DNA of 64,000 nucleotides from Saccharothrix ecbatanensis (GTDB lineage: Bacteria > Actinomycetota > Actinomycetes > Mycobacteriales > Pseudonocardiaceae). The stretch lies in contig NZ_JACHMO010000001.1 in NCBI RefSeq assembly GCF_014205015.1, positions 7,316,001-7,380,000 of the forward strand. The letters run 5' to 3'. Positions 52,791-60,893 of the stretch are shown here, piece after piece. Position 1 is the stretch's first letter. The number at the start of each line of letters is the position of its first letter. A model generated the notes under the pieces. The model searched no databases. It was given only the letters and a program-made list of their open reading frames with translations, and was not told the DNA's origin. The position numbers and the translations under genes were made by a program.

Positions 52791-53557
52791 CGGCCCAGGT
52801 GCTCGCGGAGGAACGCGATGTCCGCCGCTTGGCCCTCGTCCGGCGTCTCGACCAGCACCGGAGAGCCGGCGGCGGCGGCCACCGCGACCAACTGCTCCGG
52901 GTCGATCGTGCCGGACGCGATGTTGGCGTGCCGGTCGCGCGCCGAGCCGAACTCGTCGCGCGAGCTGTTCAGGTGGACCAGGTCCACCCGGCCGGTGATG
53001 GCCTTCACCCGGTCGACGATGCCGACCAGGTCCTCACCGGAGGCGAACGCGTGGCACGTGTCGAGGCAGAACCCGGCGCCGAACTCGCCGACCGCGTCCC
53101 ACAGCCGGGCGAGCATGTCGAACGTCCGGGCCATGGCGTTGTCGCCGCCCGCGGTGTTCTCGATCAGGATCGGCACGGCGAAACCGCCGCTCTCCGCCTG
53201 CCGCTCGAACATCTTCCGCCAGTTCGCGATGCCCGCGTTCGGGTCCTCGCCCTTGGTGACGTGGCCGCCGTGCACGATCAGGCCCTTGGCGCCGACCTTG
53301 GCCGCCGCCTCCGAGTGCTGGAGCACGATCTTCCGGGACGGGATGCGGATCCGGTTGTTCAGCGACGCGACGTTCGCCAGGTACGGCGCGTGGATGAAAA
53401 CGTCGAGGTCAGAGGCCAGCAACCCGTCGGTCTGCGGGTGTGGCTCGGGCGCCTTCCAACCCTGCGGGTCGGCCAGGAAGAACTGGACCACCTCGGCTCC
53501 GCGTTCGACCGCGGCGCCGAGCGGGTCGTCGTCGCGGACGTGGGCCCCGATGCGCAT
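52787..53557 (-). CDS. nfo: endonuclease IV (deoxyribonuclease IV)
   Basis: A 256-residue AP endonuclease that cleaves DNA at abasic sites in base-excision repair. Metal ligands are visible in VFIHAPYLANVAS, GLIVHGGHVTKGED, PILIENTAGG, GFCLDTCHAFASG and VHLNSSRDEFGSARDRHANI. ATG 53557 is preferred (leaderless hexamer TACCCT 8 nt upstream). It is the first gene of a unit with the GT87 gene and possibly the TPR-like gene. Confidence 0.95.
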   Translation of the reverse strand: MRIGAHVRDDDPLGAAVERGAEVVQFFLADPQGWKAPEPHPQTDGLLASDLDVFIHAPYLANVASLNNRIRIPSRKIVLQHSEAAAKVGAKGLIVHGGHVTKGEDPNAGIANWRKMFERQAESGGFAVPILIENTAGGDNAMARTFDMLARLWDAVGEFGAGFCLDTCHAFASGEDLVGIVDRVKAITGRVDLVHLNSSRDEFGSARDRHANIASGTIDPEQLVAVAAAAGSPVLVETPDEGQAADIAFLREHLGR

Positions 53558-53565
53558 GACTGTGC

Positions 53566-53571
53566 AGGGTA
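53566..53571 (-). promoter_or_regulatory. leaderless -10 element TACCCT for nfo
   Basis: On the minus strand TACCCT is followed by 8 nt and the ATG at 53557. Confidence 0.55.
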
Positions 53572-53730
53572 GTCGGGCGCTGCAACGCATCGCCGACGGC
53601 CGCCGATACGAAAATTGTCACTGCGGGGGATGGTTCGCGTCACCGTCAGCACCTACGCTCGTTACTTGCAAGTAGGTACCCGTGCTCGCACGGTCCGGAC
53701 TCCGGACCAGGCACCGCCAGGAGGCCAGAC

Positions 53731-54729
53731 ATGCGGACCCGGCTCACCCGACTGCTGAGTGCGGGCGCCGTCGTGTTCGCGGTCGGGGCGGCTGGCGCCG
53801 CGGCGGGGTCCGGAGCCGCGGTGGCCGCCGAACCCGTCGTCGTGGGCAGCTGCGCGACGACCGTGCAGGGCGCGCCGGGCACGCCCGTGTCGCTGAGCCC
53901 GGCCGCGGTGCTCGACCCGGTGGTCCAGCTGATCCGGGCGATCCCGCTGCTCGGGCCGCCGCTCGCGGACCCGTTCCGGCAGACGTTCTCGGCGCTGCCG
54001 CCCATCCCGATCGGGGTGATCCCCACCGGCACGGGCGTGGTCACCGGCGGCGAGATCGCGGACAAGGTCAACGCCGAGCTGGCCAAGCTGCCGCTGCTCG
54101 GACCGATCATCGTCACCCTCTCCACCGGCGTGCGCACCGAGCTGACCAAGCTGTGCGGCGTCACGATGCAGGGCGTCAACGCCGTCGTCGCGCCCGTCCA
54201 GGACGGGTCGAAGGCGATCGCGGACGGCTCCCAGCAGGCGGTCGGCGCGATCCCGGGCCTGCCCGGCGCCAAGCCGTCGCCGAACGAGCCGCCGCAGACG
54301 GGCAAGCCCGGTGGCGAGCCGGCCACCCCGCCCGGCACGCCGGTCGACCGGCAGGACCCGTTCATCCCGGTCGGCGGTGACGACGGGCCGCTGGACGTGC
54401 CGCTGTACGGCTCGAACCCGTGGGGCGGGAACTTCGGCCGCGTGCCCCTGTTCGGCTACGGCTCGCTGCCGTTCGCCATCCCCGGCCAGTACGCGCCGTC
54501 ACCGGGCGTGCGCTACGGCGGCGGGGTGGCCGGCTACCGGCCCGGTCACGGGACGTCCGGCGCGGACGACTCGGACGGCGTGCAGACCGCCGGCCGTGCC
54601 CAGGCGCTGCCCGGTATCGGCCGGATGGGCGGTGGCGTCGCGGCTCCCGTGCTGCTGGCCGTGCTGCTGCTGTCCTGCGTGACGGGCGCGCTCGTGCGGA
54701 CGTGGGTGCTGCGTCGCGCGGTGGCCTGA
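53731..54729 (+). CDS. surface-exposed hypothetical protein
   Basis: A 332-residue protein with a signal peptide (1-33, ending VAA) and a C-terminal hydrophobic helix (about 303-323) followed by a basic end, a membrane-anchored surface protein. The middle has an Ala/Ile/Pro-rich hydrophobic region (residues 60-165) and a long Pro/Gly-rich linker. No family recognised. It is directly upstream of rpsF but there is a 145-bp gap with its own promoter-like sequence, so co-transcription is unlikely. Confidence 0.7.
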   Translation: MRTRLTRLLSAGAVVFAVGAAGAAAGSGAAVAAEPVVVGSCATTVQGAPGTPVSLSPAAVLDPVVQLIRAIPLLGPPLADPFRQTFSALPPIPIGVIPTGTGVVTGGEIADKVNAELAKLPLLGPIIVTLSTGVRTELTKLCGVTMQGVNAVVAPVQDGSKAIADGSQQAVGAIPGLPGAKPSPNEPPQTGKPGGEPATPPGTPVDRQDPFIPVGGDDGPLDVPLYGSNPWGGNFGRVPLFGYGSLPFAIPGQYAPSPGVRYGGGVAGYRPGHGTSGADDSDGVQTAGRAQALPGIGRMGGGVAAPVLLAVLLLSCVTGALVRTWVLRRAVA

Positions 54730-54826
54730 ACCGGCGGCTCGAACCCCGGTCGGCCGTGAGGCCAGGTAAAGGGGCACGTCCGGGGCTGTTACCCTTCCTG
54801 GAGTTGCTGACGCGACGACCCTCCTG

Positions 54827-54843
54827 CCACGGAACGTCCGTGG
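54827..54843 (+). promoter_or_regulatory. hairpin in the rpsF leader
   Basis: CCACGGA (54827-54833) pairs with TCCGTGG (54837-54843) as a perfect 7-bp stem with a 3-nt ACG loop, about 30 bp before rpsF. Autoregulation of rpsF operons by an S6:S18 complex binding a leader RNA is known in bacteria, and this hairpin is a candidate site, though I cannot confirm the characteristic bulged motif. Confidence 0.35.
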
Positions 54844-54874
54844 CCGCCGAGTCCACAGGAGGTGAGTGGTCTTC

Positions 54875-55228
54875 ATGCGTCATTACGAAGTGATGGTCAT
54901 CCTCGACCCCAGTCTCGACGAGCGCACGATCGCGCCGTCCCTCGACACGTTCCTCAACGTCATCCGCACCACGGGTGGCAACGTGGAAAAGGTCGAGGTT
55001 TGGGGCAAGCGCCGGTTGAGCTTCGAGATCAACAAGAACCCCGAGGGCATCTACGCCGTCCTCGACCTGATCTCCAGCCCGGAAGCAGTGAAGGAACTGG
55101 ACCGCCAGCTCGGTCTCCAGGAGACGGTGCTCCGGACCAAGGTCATCCGCCGCGAGCCCGCCAAGGCCGCGAAGGTCGCCGCAAGGATCGCCGCCAAGGC
55201 CGCGATCAAGGCTGCCAAGAAGGCTTAG
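54875..55228 (+). CDS. rpsF: 30S ribosomal protein S6
   Basis: A 117-residue protein, longer than usual (about 95-100) because of an Ala/Lys-rich C-terminal tail ([20 protein letters not shown]). [12 protein letters not shown] and the conserved [14 protein letters not shown] are diagnostic. The ATG giving MRHYEVM matches the family, but an in-frame GTG nine bases upstream sits at a better distance from AGGAGG, so the true start may be 54866. First gene of the rpsF-ssb-rpsR-rplI operon. Confidence 0.95.
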   Translation: MRHYEVMVILDPSLDERTIAPSLDTFLNVIRTTGGNVEKVEVWGKRRLSFEINKNPEGIYAVLDLISSPEAVKELDRQLGLQETVLRTKVIRREPAKAAKVAARIAAKAAIKAAKKA

Positions 55229-55239
55229 GAGCCCTCATC

Positions 55240-55737
55240 ATGGCCGGCGAGACGACGATCACGGTGGTCGGGAACCTGACCGCCGATCCCGAGCTGCGCT
55301 TCACCCAGTCCGGCGCCGCGGTGGCGAGCTTCACCGTGGCATCCACCCCCCGCACGTTCGACAAGGCGAGCGGCGAGTGGAAGGACGGCGAAGCGCTGTT
55401 CCTGCGGTGCAACGTGTGGCGTCAGGTCGCGGAGAACGTGGCCGAGTCGCTCACCCGCGGTTCGCGCGTGCTCGTTTCCGGGCGGCTGCGCCAGCGTTCC
55501 TTCGAGACGAAGGAAGGCGAAAAGCGCACCGTCATCGAGCTTGAGGTCGACGAGATCGGCCCCTCGCTGCGATACGCGACCGCGAAGGTCAACAAGGTGA
55601 GCCGTGGAGACGGCGGCGGCGGCTTCGGCGGCGGCGGTCAGTCTCGCGGTGGCGGCGGCAGCGCCCCGGCCGACGACCCGTGGGGCTCCGCGCCCCCGGC
55701 CGGCTCCGGTGGCTTCGCCGACGAGCCCCCCTTCTAG
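55240..55737 (+). CDS. ssb: single-stranded DNA-binding protein
   Basis: A 165-residue SSB with the OB-fold (residues 5-110: [46 protein letters not shown]), a Gly-rich linker and the acidic C-terminal tip DEPPF that recruits partner proteins. It binds single-stranded DNA as a tetramer in replication and repair. It lies 11 bp after rpsF in the usual actinobacterial order. Confidence 0.97.
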   Translation: MAGETTITVVGNLTADPELRFTQSGAAVASFTVASTPRTFDKASGEWKDGEALFLRCNVWRQVAENVAESLTRGSRVLVSGRLRQRSFETKEGEKRTVIELEVDEIGPSLRYATAKVNKVSRGDGGGGFGGGGQSRGGGGSAPADDPWGSAPPAGSGGFADEPPF

Positions 55738-55789
55738 ACCCGGCACCGGTCCACTCCACACTTCACTGCGTAATACCAGGAGTCCACAC

Positions 55790-56029
55790 ATGGCCAAGCC
55801 GCCTGTGCGCAAGCCCAAGAAGAAGGTCTGCGCGTTCTGCAAGGACAAGAACGCCAACCTCATCGACTACAAGGACACCACCCTGCTCCGGAAGTACATC
55901 TCGGACCGGGGCAAGATCCGCGCCCGCCGGGTCACCGGCAACTGCTCCCAGCACCAGCGCGACGTCGCGGTCGCAGTCAAGAACGCCCGCGAGATGGCGC
56001 TGCTGCCCTACACCTCGACCGCTCGCTGA
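55790..56029 (+). CDS. rpsR: 30S ribosomal protein S18 (zinc-binding C+ form)
   Basis: A 79-residue S18. Cys14, Cys17 (VCAFC), Cys52 and His55 (NCSQHQRD) form a zinc-ribbon-type site, so this is the C+ paralogue. C+ forms need zinc; a second, zinc-free C- form is often encoded elsewhere. The other diagnostic block is [26 protein letters not shown]. Confidence 0.97.
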   Translation: MAKPPVRKPKKKVCAFCKDKNANLIDYKDTTLLRKYISDRGKIRARRVTGNCSQHQRDVAVAVKNAREMALLPYTSTAR

Positions 56030-56045
56030 GAAAGGGGAGGGCATC

Positions 56046-56501
56046 GTGAAGCTCATCCTCACCGCTGACGTGACCGGCCTCGGCGGCCCCGGCGACATCG
56101 TCGAGGTCAAGGACGGCTACGGCCGCAACTACCTGCTGCCCCGCGGCCTGGCGATCCTCGCCACCAAGGGCGCGGCCAAGCAGGTCGAGGTCATCCGTCG
56201 GGCGCAGGACAACCGTCGGGTCCGCGACCTGGACCACGCCAAGGAGATCAAGGCCACGCTCGAAGGCCTCGGCTCCGTCACGCTGAAGGCCAAGGCCGCA
56301 GCGGGCTCGAAGAAGCTGTTCGGCTCCGTCACCTCGTCCGACGTCGTGTCGGCCGTGCGTGCGGCCGGCGGTCCGACGCTGGACAAGCGGGCCGTCGAGA
56401 TCGCGGGTCACATCAAGACCCTCGGCAAGCACTCGGTGAGCGTCCGGCTCCACCCGGAGGTCACCGTGTCGCTCTCCGTCGAGGTAGCGAACGCGAGCTG
56501 A
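56046..56501 (+). CDS. rplI: 50S ribosomal protein L9
   Basis: A 151-residue L9 starting at GTG with SD GGGGAGG. The N-terminal domain has [34 protein letters not shown] (key residues GYGRNYL), then the long connecting helix and the C-terminal rRNA-binding domain. It ends the operon; a hairpin follows at 56515-56551. Confidence 0.97.
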   Translation: MKLILTADVTGLGGPGDIVEVKDGYGRNYLLPRGLAILATKGAAKQVEVIRRAQDNRRVRDLDHAKEIKATLEGLGSVTLKAKAAAGSKKLFGSVTSSDVVSAVRAAGGPTLDKRAVEIAGHIKTLGKHSVSVRLHPEVTVSLSVEVANAS

Positions 56502-56514
56502 CGTTCTACCCGGA

Positions 56515-56551
56515 CGCGCCGTTCGACCAGGTGTTCTGGTCGGGCGGCGCG
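56515..56551 (+). terminator. hairpin terminator of the rpsF-rplI operon
   Basis: CGCGCCG (56515-56521) pairs with CGGCGCG (56545-56551) and CGACCA (56524-56529) pairs with TGGTCG (56537-56542), with a 2x2 internal loop and a 7-nt loop. It begins 14 bp after the rplI stop. Confidence 0.7.
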
Positions 56552-56565
56552 TTCGTACGTTCGGC

Positions 56566-56789
56566 TGTGGACAACCGTTGTGACACGTTGGCCGCGACAC
56601 GCCGTGCCGACGGTTATACGCGACACGCCGCAGGTGTGACCCACGACTTTTCCACAAACTTATCCACAGGGTCTGACCTGCGGAAACTTTTGTCCAAGGC
56701 CGAGTTGTACCCAGGTTGTCCACAGCTTTCCCCAAGCCTGTGGCCAGCTCGGCACGACCATCCCCAAGCTGTCCACCGGGTTGTCCACA
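56566..56789. other. DnaA-box cluster upstream of dnaB
   Basis: Within 224 bp there are three perfect TTGTCCACA boxes: reverse at 56566-56574, forward at 56716-56724 and 56781-56789. There is one TTATCCACA at 56660-56668, one TTTTCCACA at 56648-56656 and a weak CTGTCCACC at 56769. All but one face the same way. Such density is far above chance in GC-rich DNA. It is probably a DnaA-binding locus (titration, dnaB control, or an auxiliary origin element) rather than oriC itself, since no dnaA/dnaN is adjacent. Confidence 0.75.
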
Positions 56790-56913
56790 GGCTCGTTTGC
56801 CTACGCCATCCAGGTGGCTCTAGCGTCGCTGAATCGCCGAGCGTGGCCTAGCCGAAATTGTCGGACCCACGGGGTACAACATCCGCACGGCAGCAGATTG
56901 GGGTGAGCTCACG

Positions 56914-58275
56914 GTGGCGCTGGTGGACGACCGGGGCATGGCCGAGCCCGGCTTCGAACGGCAGCCGCCGCAGGACCTCGCCGCCGAGCAGTCGGTGCTG
57001 GGCGGGATGCTGCTGAGCAAGGACGCGATCGCCGACGTGGTCGAGGTCCTGGCCCCCAACGACTTCTACCGGCCCGCTCACCAGGCCGTGTACGACTGCG
57101 TCCTCGACCTGTACGGGCGGGGTGAGCCGGCCGACCCGATCACGGTGTCGGCGGAGCTGGAGCGGCGGGGTGAGCTGCTGCGCGTAGGCGGGGCCCCGTA
57201 CCTGCACACCCTCATCGCCACCGTGCCGACGGCCGCGAACGCTTCCTACTACGCCGAGATCGTGGCGGAGAAGGCGGTGCTGCGGCGGTTGGTGGAGGCG
57301 GGGACGCGGATCGTCCAGCTGGGGTACAACGGCGCCGAGGGCGCCGACGTGGACGAGGTGGTGGACCGGGCGCAGGCGGCGATCTACGAGGTCACCGAGC
57401 GCCGCACCACCGAGGACTACGTGGTGCTGGAGGAGCTGCTCCAGCCGACCATGGACGAAATCGACGCCATCGCCTCGCGCGGCGGCTCGTCGCTCGGCAT
57501 CCCCACCGGCTTCGCGGACCTGGACGAGCTGACCAACGGCCTGCACCCGGGTCAGATGATCATCGTCGCGGCCAGGCCTGGGGTCGGGAAGTCGACCTTG
57601 GGACTGGATTTCGCGCGGTCGTGTTCGGTGAAGCACGGGTTGACCAGCGCGATCTTCTCGCTGGAAATGTCGCGCACCGAGATCGTCATGCGCATGCTGT
57701 CGGCCGAGGCGCGGATCCGGCTCGGTGACATGCGCGGTGGGCGGATGAGTGATGACGACTGGACCAGGCTGGCGCGGCGGATGAGTGAGATCAGTGAGGC
57801 GCCGCTGTTCGTGGACGACTCGCCGAACCTGACGATGATGGAGATCCGGGCGAAGGCGAGGCGGCTGAAGCAGCGGCACGACCTGCGGCTGGTGATCGTC
57901 GACTACCTCCAGCTGATGTCGTCGGGCAAGCGGACGGAGTCGCGGCAGCAGGAAGTGTCCGAGTTCTCCCGAAACCTGAAGCTGATCGCCAAGGAGCTCG
58001 AAGTTCCGGTCATCGCGATCAGTCAGCTGAACCGTGGCCCGGAACAACGCACCGACAAGCGCCCGCAGCTGTCCGACCTCCGTGAATCGGGATCCCTGGA
58101 GCAGGACGCCGACATGGTGATCCTGATCAACCGCCCGGACGCGTGGGAACGCGACGACCCGCGGGCGGGCGAGGCGGACCTGATCATCGCCAAGCACCGC
58201 GCCGGCCCCACCGCCACCATCACCGTCGCCCACCAGCTCCACTACAGCCGTTTCGCCGACCTCGCCCAAGGCTGA
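56914..58275 (+). CDS. dnaB: replicative DNA helicase
   Basis: A 453-residue helicase starting at GTG. The N-terminal DnaG-interaction domain (residues 1-110) has PPQDLAAEQSVLGGMLLS. The RecA-type domain has Walker A ARPGVGKST (about 218-226), Walker B VIVDYLQLM, and the arginine-finger region SDLRESGSLEQDADMVILI. No intein interrupts it, although inteins are common in actinobacterial dnaB. It is downstream of the DnaA-box cluster. Confidence 0.97.
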   Translation: MALVDDRGMAEPGFERQPPQDLAAEQSVLGGMLLSKDAIADVVEVLAPNDFYRPAHQAVYDCVLDLYGRGEPADPITVSAELERRGELLRVGGAPYLHTLIATVPTAANASYYAEIVAEKAVLRRLVEAGTRIVQLGYNGAEGADVDEVVDRAQAAIYEVTERRTTEDYVVLEELLQPTMDEIDAIASRGGSSLGIPTGFADLDELTNGLHPGQMIIVAARPGVGKSTLGLDFARSCSVKHGLTSAIFSLEMSRTEIVMRMLSAEARIRLGDMRGGRMSDDDWTRLARRMSEISEAPLFVDDSPNLTMMEIRAKARRLKQRHDLRLVIVDYLQLMSSGKRTESRQQEVSEFSRNLKLIAKELEVPVIAISQLNRGPEQRTDKRPQLSDLRESGSLEQDADMVILINRPDAWERDDPRAGEADLIIAKHRAGPTATITVAHQLHYSRFADLAQG

Positions 58276-58306
58276 CGACCGGCCGTGCGGGGCCTCGAGT
58301 TCGACT

Positions 58307-58747
58307 TCATTCCCGAAGGGCTGACTTGTCGATCTCGGTCAGCAGAGCCATCAGCCGGCCCGCGCCGAGGCGTCTCCGCTCATCAGGGCTCCTGGTCAAC
58401 GCCTCGCACTCCCGGACGGCGGCGTCCCGTTCGTCCGAGGACACCATGAACACGTCGAACACCGCTGTTCCGACCCAGTCGGCGTGATTCGGATCGGCCA
58501 CAGCGAGCGCTGAAGCGACCACCGCGAGCCCGACCGTGTCCCCACGCCGCAGCAATGCCTCCGTCGTCGCGCGGGTGACGAACGTGTCGCCCGCATCGAG
58601 CACGAGGTCCAGCAGCGGTCCGTGGGCTGTGGGCATCTCGGCGAAACGGGCCAGGCAGCGGCCCGCGTCCGCCCTGTCGTGGTAGTCGGCGCATCCCGCC
58701 AGTCCGGTCAGCGCGGCCACGGCGGCGTTCCTCGCCTCGTTGCTCAT
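58307..58747 (-). CDS. HEAT-like helical protein
   Basis: A 146-residue protein composed of Ala/Asp/Arg-rich helices in regular repeats (ADYHDRADAGRCLARFAE, PLLDLVLDAGDTFVTRATTEALLRRGD, VGLAVVASALAVADPNHADWVGTAVFDV). The pattern resembles HEAT/armadillo repeats of about 35 residues. No signal peptide or catalytic motif. It is divergent from another HEAT-like gene starting within about 100 bp. Confidence 0.6.
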   Translation of the reverse strand: MSNEARNAAVAALTGLAGCADYHDRADAGRCLARFAEMPTAHGPLLDLVLDAGDTFVTRATTEALLRRGDTVGLAVVASALAVADPNHADWVGTAVFDVFMVSSDERDAAVRECEALTRSPDERRRLGAGRLMALLTEIDKSALRE

Positions 58748-58847
58748 CGGCGCAGTCTTCCGCTGGCATGTCAGGCTCCGTTACCGCGTTCCCGGTCAGA
58801 ACAGCTCCAGGACGACGTTGTCTTCGGACTGGTCACCACCCCCGGTT

Positions 58848-59246
58848 GTGTTGCGTGGCCTGGTCGACCCCGACGCGGCTCGGGAGGCCGGGCGAGCGTT
58901 GGGCTGGTTGGTGATGTCGGGGCCGATTAGCATCAGCGCTGTGATGCCGGCGGTCGTGCCGTTCCTGTTGCGCCTGGCAGCCGATCCGTCCGTGCCGCGC
59001 CGGGGGGAACTGTTCGTGCTGGTGTTGGTGGCCGCCGCGCTCTCCGAACCGACCGATCCCGACAACGCGGCGGCGCTGGTGATCGGCGGTCGCGAGGAGG
59101 ACCACCCCGAACGAGCTCTGTGCCGGGCGGCGTTCGTCGCCGACGCGCGGTGGGTGAGCCGGCTGTTGGCCGACGACGGACTGCCGGCGGGAGCGGAGCT
59201 GCGCGATGACGAACGGGACTACCTGCTCAAAGCCGCCGGGCTGTGA
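58848..59246 (+). CDS. HEAT-like helical protein, N-terminus uncertain
   Basis: A 132-residue protein from GTG 58848. Core helices are GRALGWLVMSGPISISAVMPAVVPFLLRLAADPSVPRRGELFVLVLVAAALSEP (key features: AVVPFLLRLAADP, VLVAAALSEP) and LCRAAFVADARWVSRLLADDGLP, a pattern seen in actinobacterial HEAT-repeat proteins. The open frame extends upstream to a TTG at 58740, which would overlap the divergent gene's start, and to TTG 58818. The GTG is a conservative choice. A role as partner of the divergent gene product is possible. Confidence 0.5.
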   Translation: MLRGLVDPDAAREAGRALGWLVMSGPISISAVMPAVVPFLLRLAADPSVPRRGELFVLVLVAAALSEPTDPDNAAALVIGGREEDHPERALCRAAFVADARWVSRLLADDGLPAGAELRDDERDYLLKAAGL

Positions 59247-59251
59247 CACGT

Positions 59252-59298
59252 CCGAACCTGTCGCCGTGACCCTCGACGGTTCGGGATCGACAGGTCAC
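59252..59298. promoter_or_regulatory. overlapping inverted repeats upstream of the TetR gene
   Basis: Three perfect inverted repeats interleave: CCGAACC (59252)/GGTTCGG (59278), ACCTGTCG (59256)/CGACAGGT (59288) and GTGACC (59266)/GGTCAC (59293). They lie 60-110 bp upstream of the TetR ATG and could form an operator or an RNA structure at the end of the preceding gene. Confidence 0.4.
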
Positions 59299-59347
59299 GC
59301 GCGACTCGGGTGGTCGTCGGGACGTTCCCGGACCGCGGGAGTGCGCA

Positions 59348-59353
59348 TACGAT
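59348..59353 (+). promoter_or_regulatory. leaderless -10 element TACGAT for the TetR gene
   Basis: TACGAT ends 6 nt before ATG 59360. Confidence 0.55.
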
Positions 59354-59359
59354 CAAGGT

Positions 59360-59917
59360 ATGCCACCCGACGCGGCGCGGCGCAGCGACCGTTCGAGGCG
59401 GGCGATCCTCGTGGCCGCGATGGAGTTGGTCGAGGCGCTCGGCTACTCGAAGTTGACCATCGAGGCGGTGGCCGCGCGGGCTGGGGTGGGTAAGCAGACG
59501 ATTTACCGGTGGTGGCCGTCGAAGGGCCCGCTGCTGTTCGACGCGTTCGTCGAACTGGGGCCGGTGGGGCCGGATGTCCTGCCCAGCGGCGATCTGGCCA
59601 CCGATCTCAAGCGCGAGTTGCGGGTCGCGGTCGCGGAGTTGGCGGAGCGGCGGTTCGACCAGGTGTGCCGGGTGCTGGTCCACGAGGCACGCACGGATCT
59701 GGTGACGTTGCTGCTCATGCCGCGCCGGGTGGAGCTGGAGGAACGGCTGTTGGCCGCTCAGCGCTCGGGGGAAGTGCGGGTGGACGTCGACGTGTCGGCG
59801 GCGGCGGAGTTGTTGCTGGGGCCCGTGTACCAACGCTGGCTGTTGCGGACCGCGCCGTTGACCGGGGACTTCGTGGACGCGGTCGTGGATCTGGTGCTCC
59901 GCGCGTTGAGGGGGTGA
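59360..59917 (+). CDS. TetR-family transcriptional regulator
   Basis: A 185-residue protein. HTH: ILVAAMELVEALGYSKLTIEAVAARAGVGKQTIYRWWPSKGPLL with the typical T-IYR-WW-x-SK (key residues: TIEAVAARAGVGKQTIYRWW). The C-terminal TetR_C-type domain is helical. It may control the 3' neighbours or itself through the inverted repeats at 59252. The DEDDh gene 25 bp downstream has its own leaderless promoter. Confidence 0.92.
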   Translation: MPPDAARRSDRSRRAILVAAMELVEALGYSKLTIEAVAARAGVGKQTIYRWWPSKGPLLFDAFVELGPVGPDVLPSGDLATDLKRELRVAVAELAERRFDQVCRVLVHEARTDLVTLLLMPRRVELEERLLAAQRSGEVRVDVDVSAAAELLLGPVYQRWLLRTAPLTGDFVDAVVDLVLRALRG

Positions 59918-59927
59918 CCATGATCGG

Positions 59928-59933
59928 TAGGGT
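59928..59933 (+). promoter_or_regulatory. leaderless -10 element TAGGGT for the exonuclease gene
   Basis: TAGGGT ends 9 nt before ATG 59943. Confidence 0.5.
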
Positions 59934-59942
59934 TCGCCGATC

Positions 59943-60827
59943 ATGGAGTACGCCGTGGTCGACGTGGAGACGACCGGGTTCGCCGCGCGTGGTTCGGACC
60001 GGATCGTCGAAGTCGCTGTCGTGCAGCTGGATTCCGCCGGTCGGGTGACCGGTGAGTGGTGCACCCTGCTCAACCCCGGACGTGATCTCGGGCCTCAGCA
60101 CGTGCACCGGATCCGGGCGGCGGACGTGTGGCACGCGCCGACGTTCGCGCAGGCGGCCGGTGCGTTGGCCGCACGGCTGGCTGGCCGGGTCGTCGTCGCG
60201 CACAACCTGTCGTTCGACGCCCGGTTCCTGACCGCCGAGTTCGCCCGCGTCGGCGTCGACCTGCCGGTGGACGGGCTGTGCACGATGCGGCTCGCCGCCC
60301 GGTACCTGCCGGACCGGGTCGGGCGGTCGTTGAAGGCTTGCTGCGAGGCGGCCGGGGTGGTGCTCGAATCGGCGCACTCGGCGTTGCACGACGCCCGTGC
60401 CACGGCCCGGTTGTTCGCCCATTACGTCAGGTTCGGAGTGCCGGACGCCGAGCCGGTGGCGGACGTGCCGCTGAACGGGGACGTGGTCGAAGTGCGGCGC
60501 GGCGCGGCGGCGGTCACGCACCGGCGGCCCGAGTTGGTGACGTTGGTGCGCGGCGACCGGGTCGTGTTCACCGGGCAGATGCACTCGCCGCGGGACGAGT
60601 GGATCGACCGGGCGGCGTCGTTCGGGCTGGTCAGCCAGGGGTACGTGACCAAGGCGACCCGGGTGCTCGTGGCCGCGGACCCGTTCACGTTGTCCAGCAA
60701 GGCGCAGCGGGCGCGGGCGTACCGGGTGCCGATCGTGTCCGAGGAGGACTTCGCCGGGATGCTCGGCCTGCTGGGCGTTACACCGCCGGCGAAAGATCAC
60801 CGGACCGAGTGGCGTCGGGCCTATTGA
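59943..60827 (+). CDS. DEDDh exonuclease with C-terminal BRCT domain
   Basis: A 294-residue protein. The exonuclease domain (1-165) has ExoI VVDVETTG (Asp7, Glu9), ExoII AHNLSFDARFL and ExoIII HSALHDARAT (His and Asp), the DnaQ/PolC-epsilon type. The C-terminal residues about 190-275 are a BRCT domain (GDRVVFTGQM, VTKATRVLVAADP, AYRVPIVSEEDF). It probably acts in DNA proofreading or repair of 3' ends. This exonuclease-BRCT combination is common in actinobacteria. Confidence 0.9.
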   Translation: MEYAVVDVETTGFAARGSDRIVEVAVVQLDSAGRVTGEWCTLLNPGRDLGPQHVHRIRAADVWHAPTFAQAAGALAARLAGRVVVAHNLSFDARFLTAEFARVGVDLPVDGLCTMRLAARYLPDRVGRSLKACCEAAGVVLESAHSALHDARATARLFAHYVRFGVPDAEPVADVPLNGDVVEVRRGAAAVTHRRPELVTLVRGDRVVFTGQMHSPRDEWIDRAASFGLVSQGYVTKATRVLVAADPFTLSSKAQRARAYRVPIVSEEDFAGMLGLLGVTPPAKDHRTEWRRAY

Positions 60828-60893
60828 AAAGCCCGTTACCCGAGTGGAGGCTCTTCACGGACAGGCCCTGCGCTCGGCGGAAGGCACGAGTCT

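Larger units (their letters stand above)
56502..56913. other. intergenic region between rplI and dnaB
   Basis: A 412-bp non-coding stretch. It holds the operon terminator (56515-56551), a cluster of DnaA boxes (56566-56789), and presumably the dnaB promoter downstream of it. No credible ORF or RNA gene is visible. Confidence 0.65.

Noticed and set aside
56566..56789. The DnaA-box cluster as the chromosomal origin
   Set aside because: dnaA, dnaN and an AT-rich unwinding element are not next to it; in relatives oriC lies between dnaA and dnaN. A regulatory or titration role is more likely.
56914..58275. Possible intein in dnaB
   Set aside because: The 453-residue frame is continuous through Walker A, Walker B and the arginine finger, with family-like length and no insertion.
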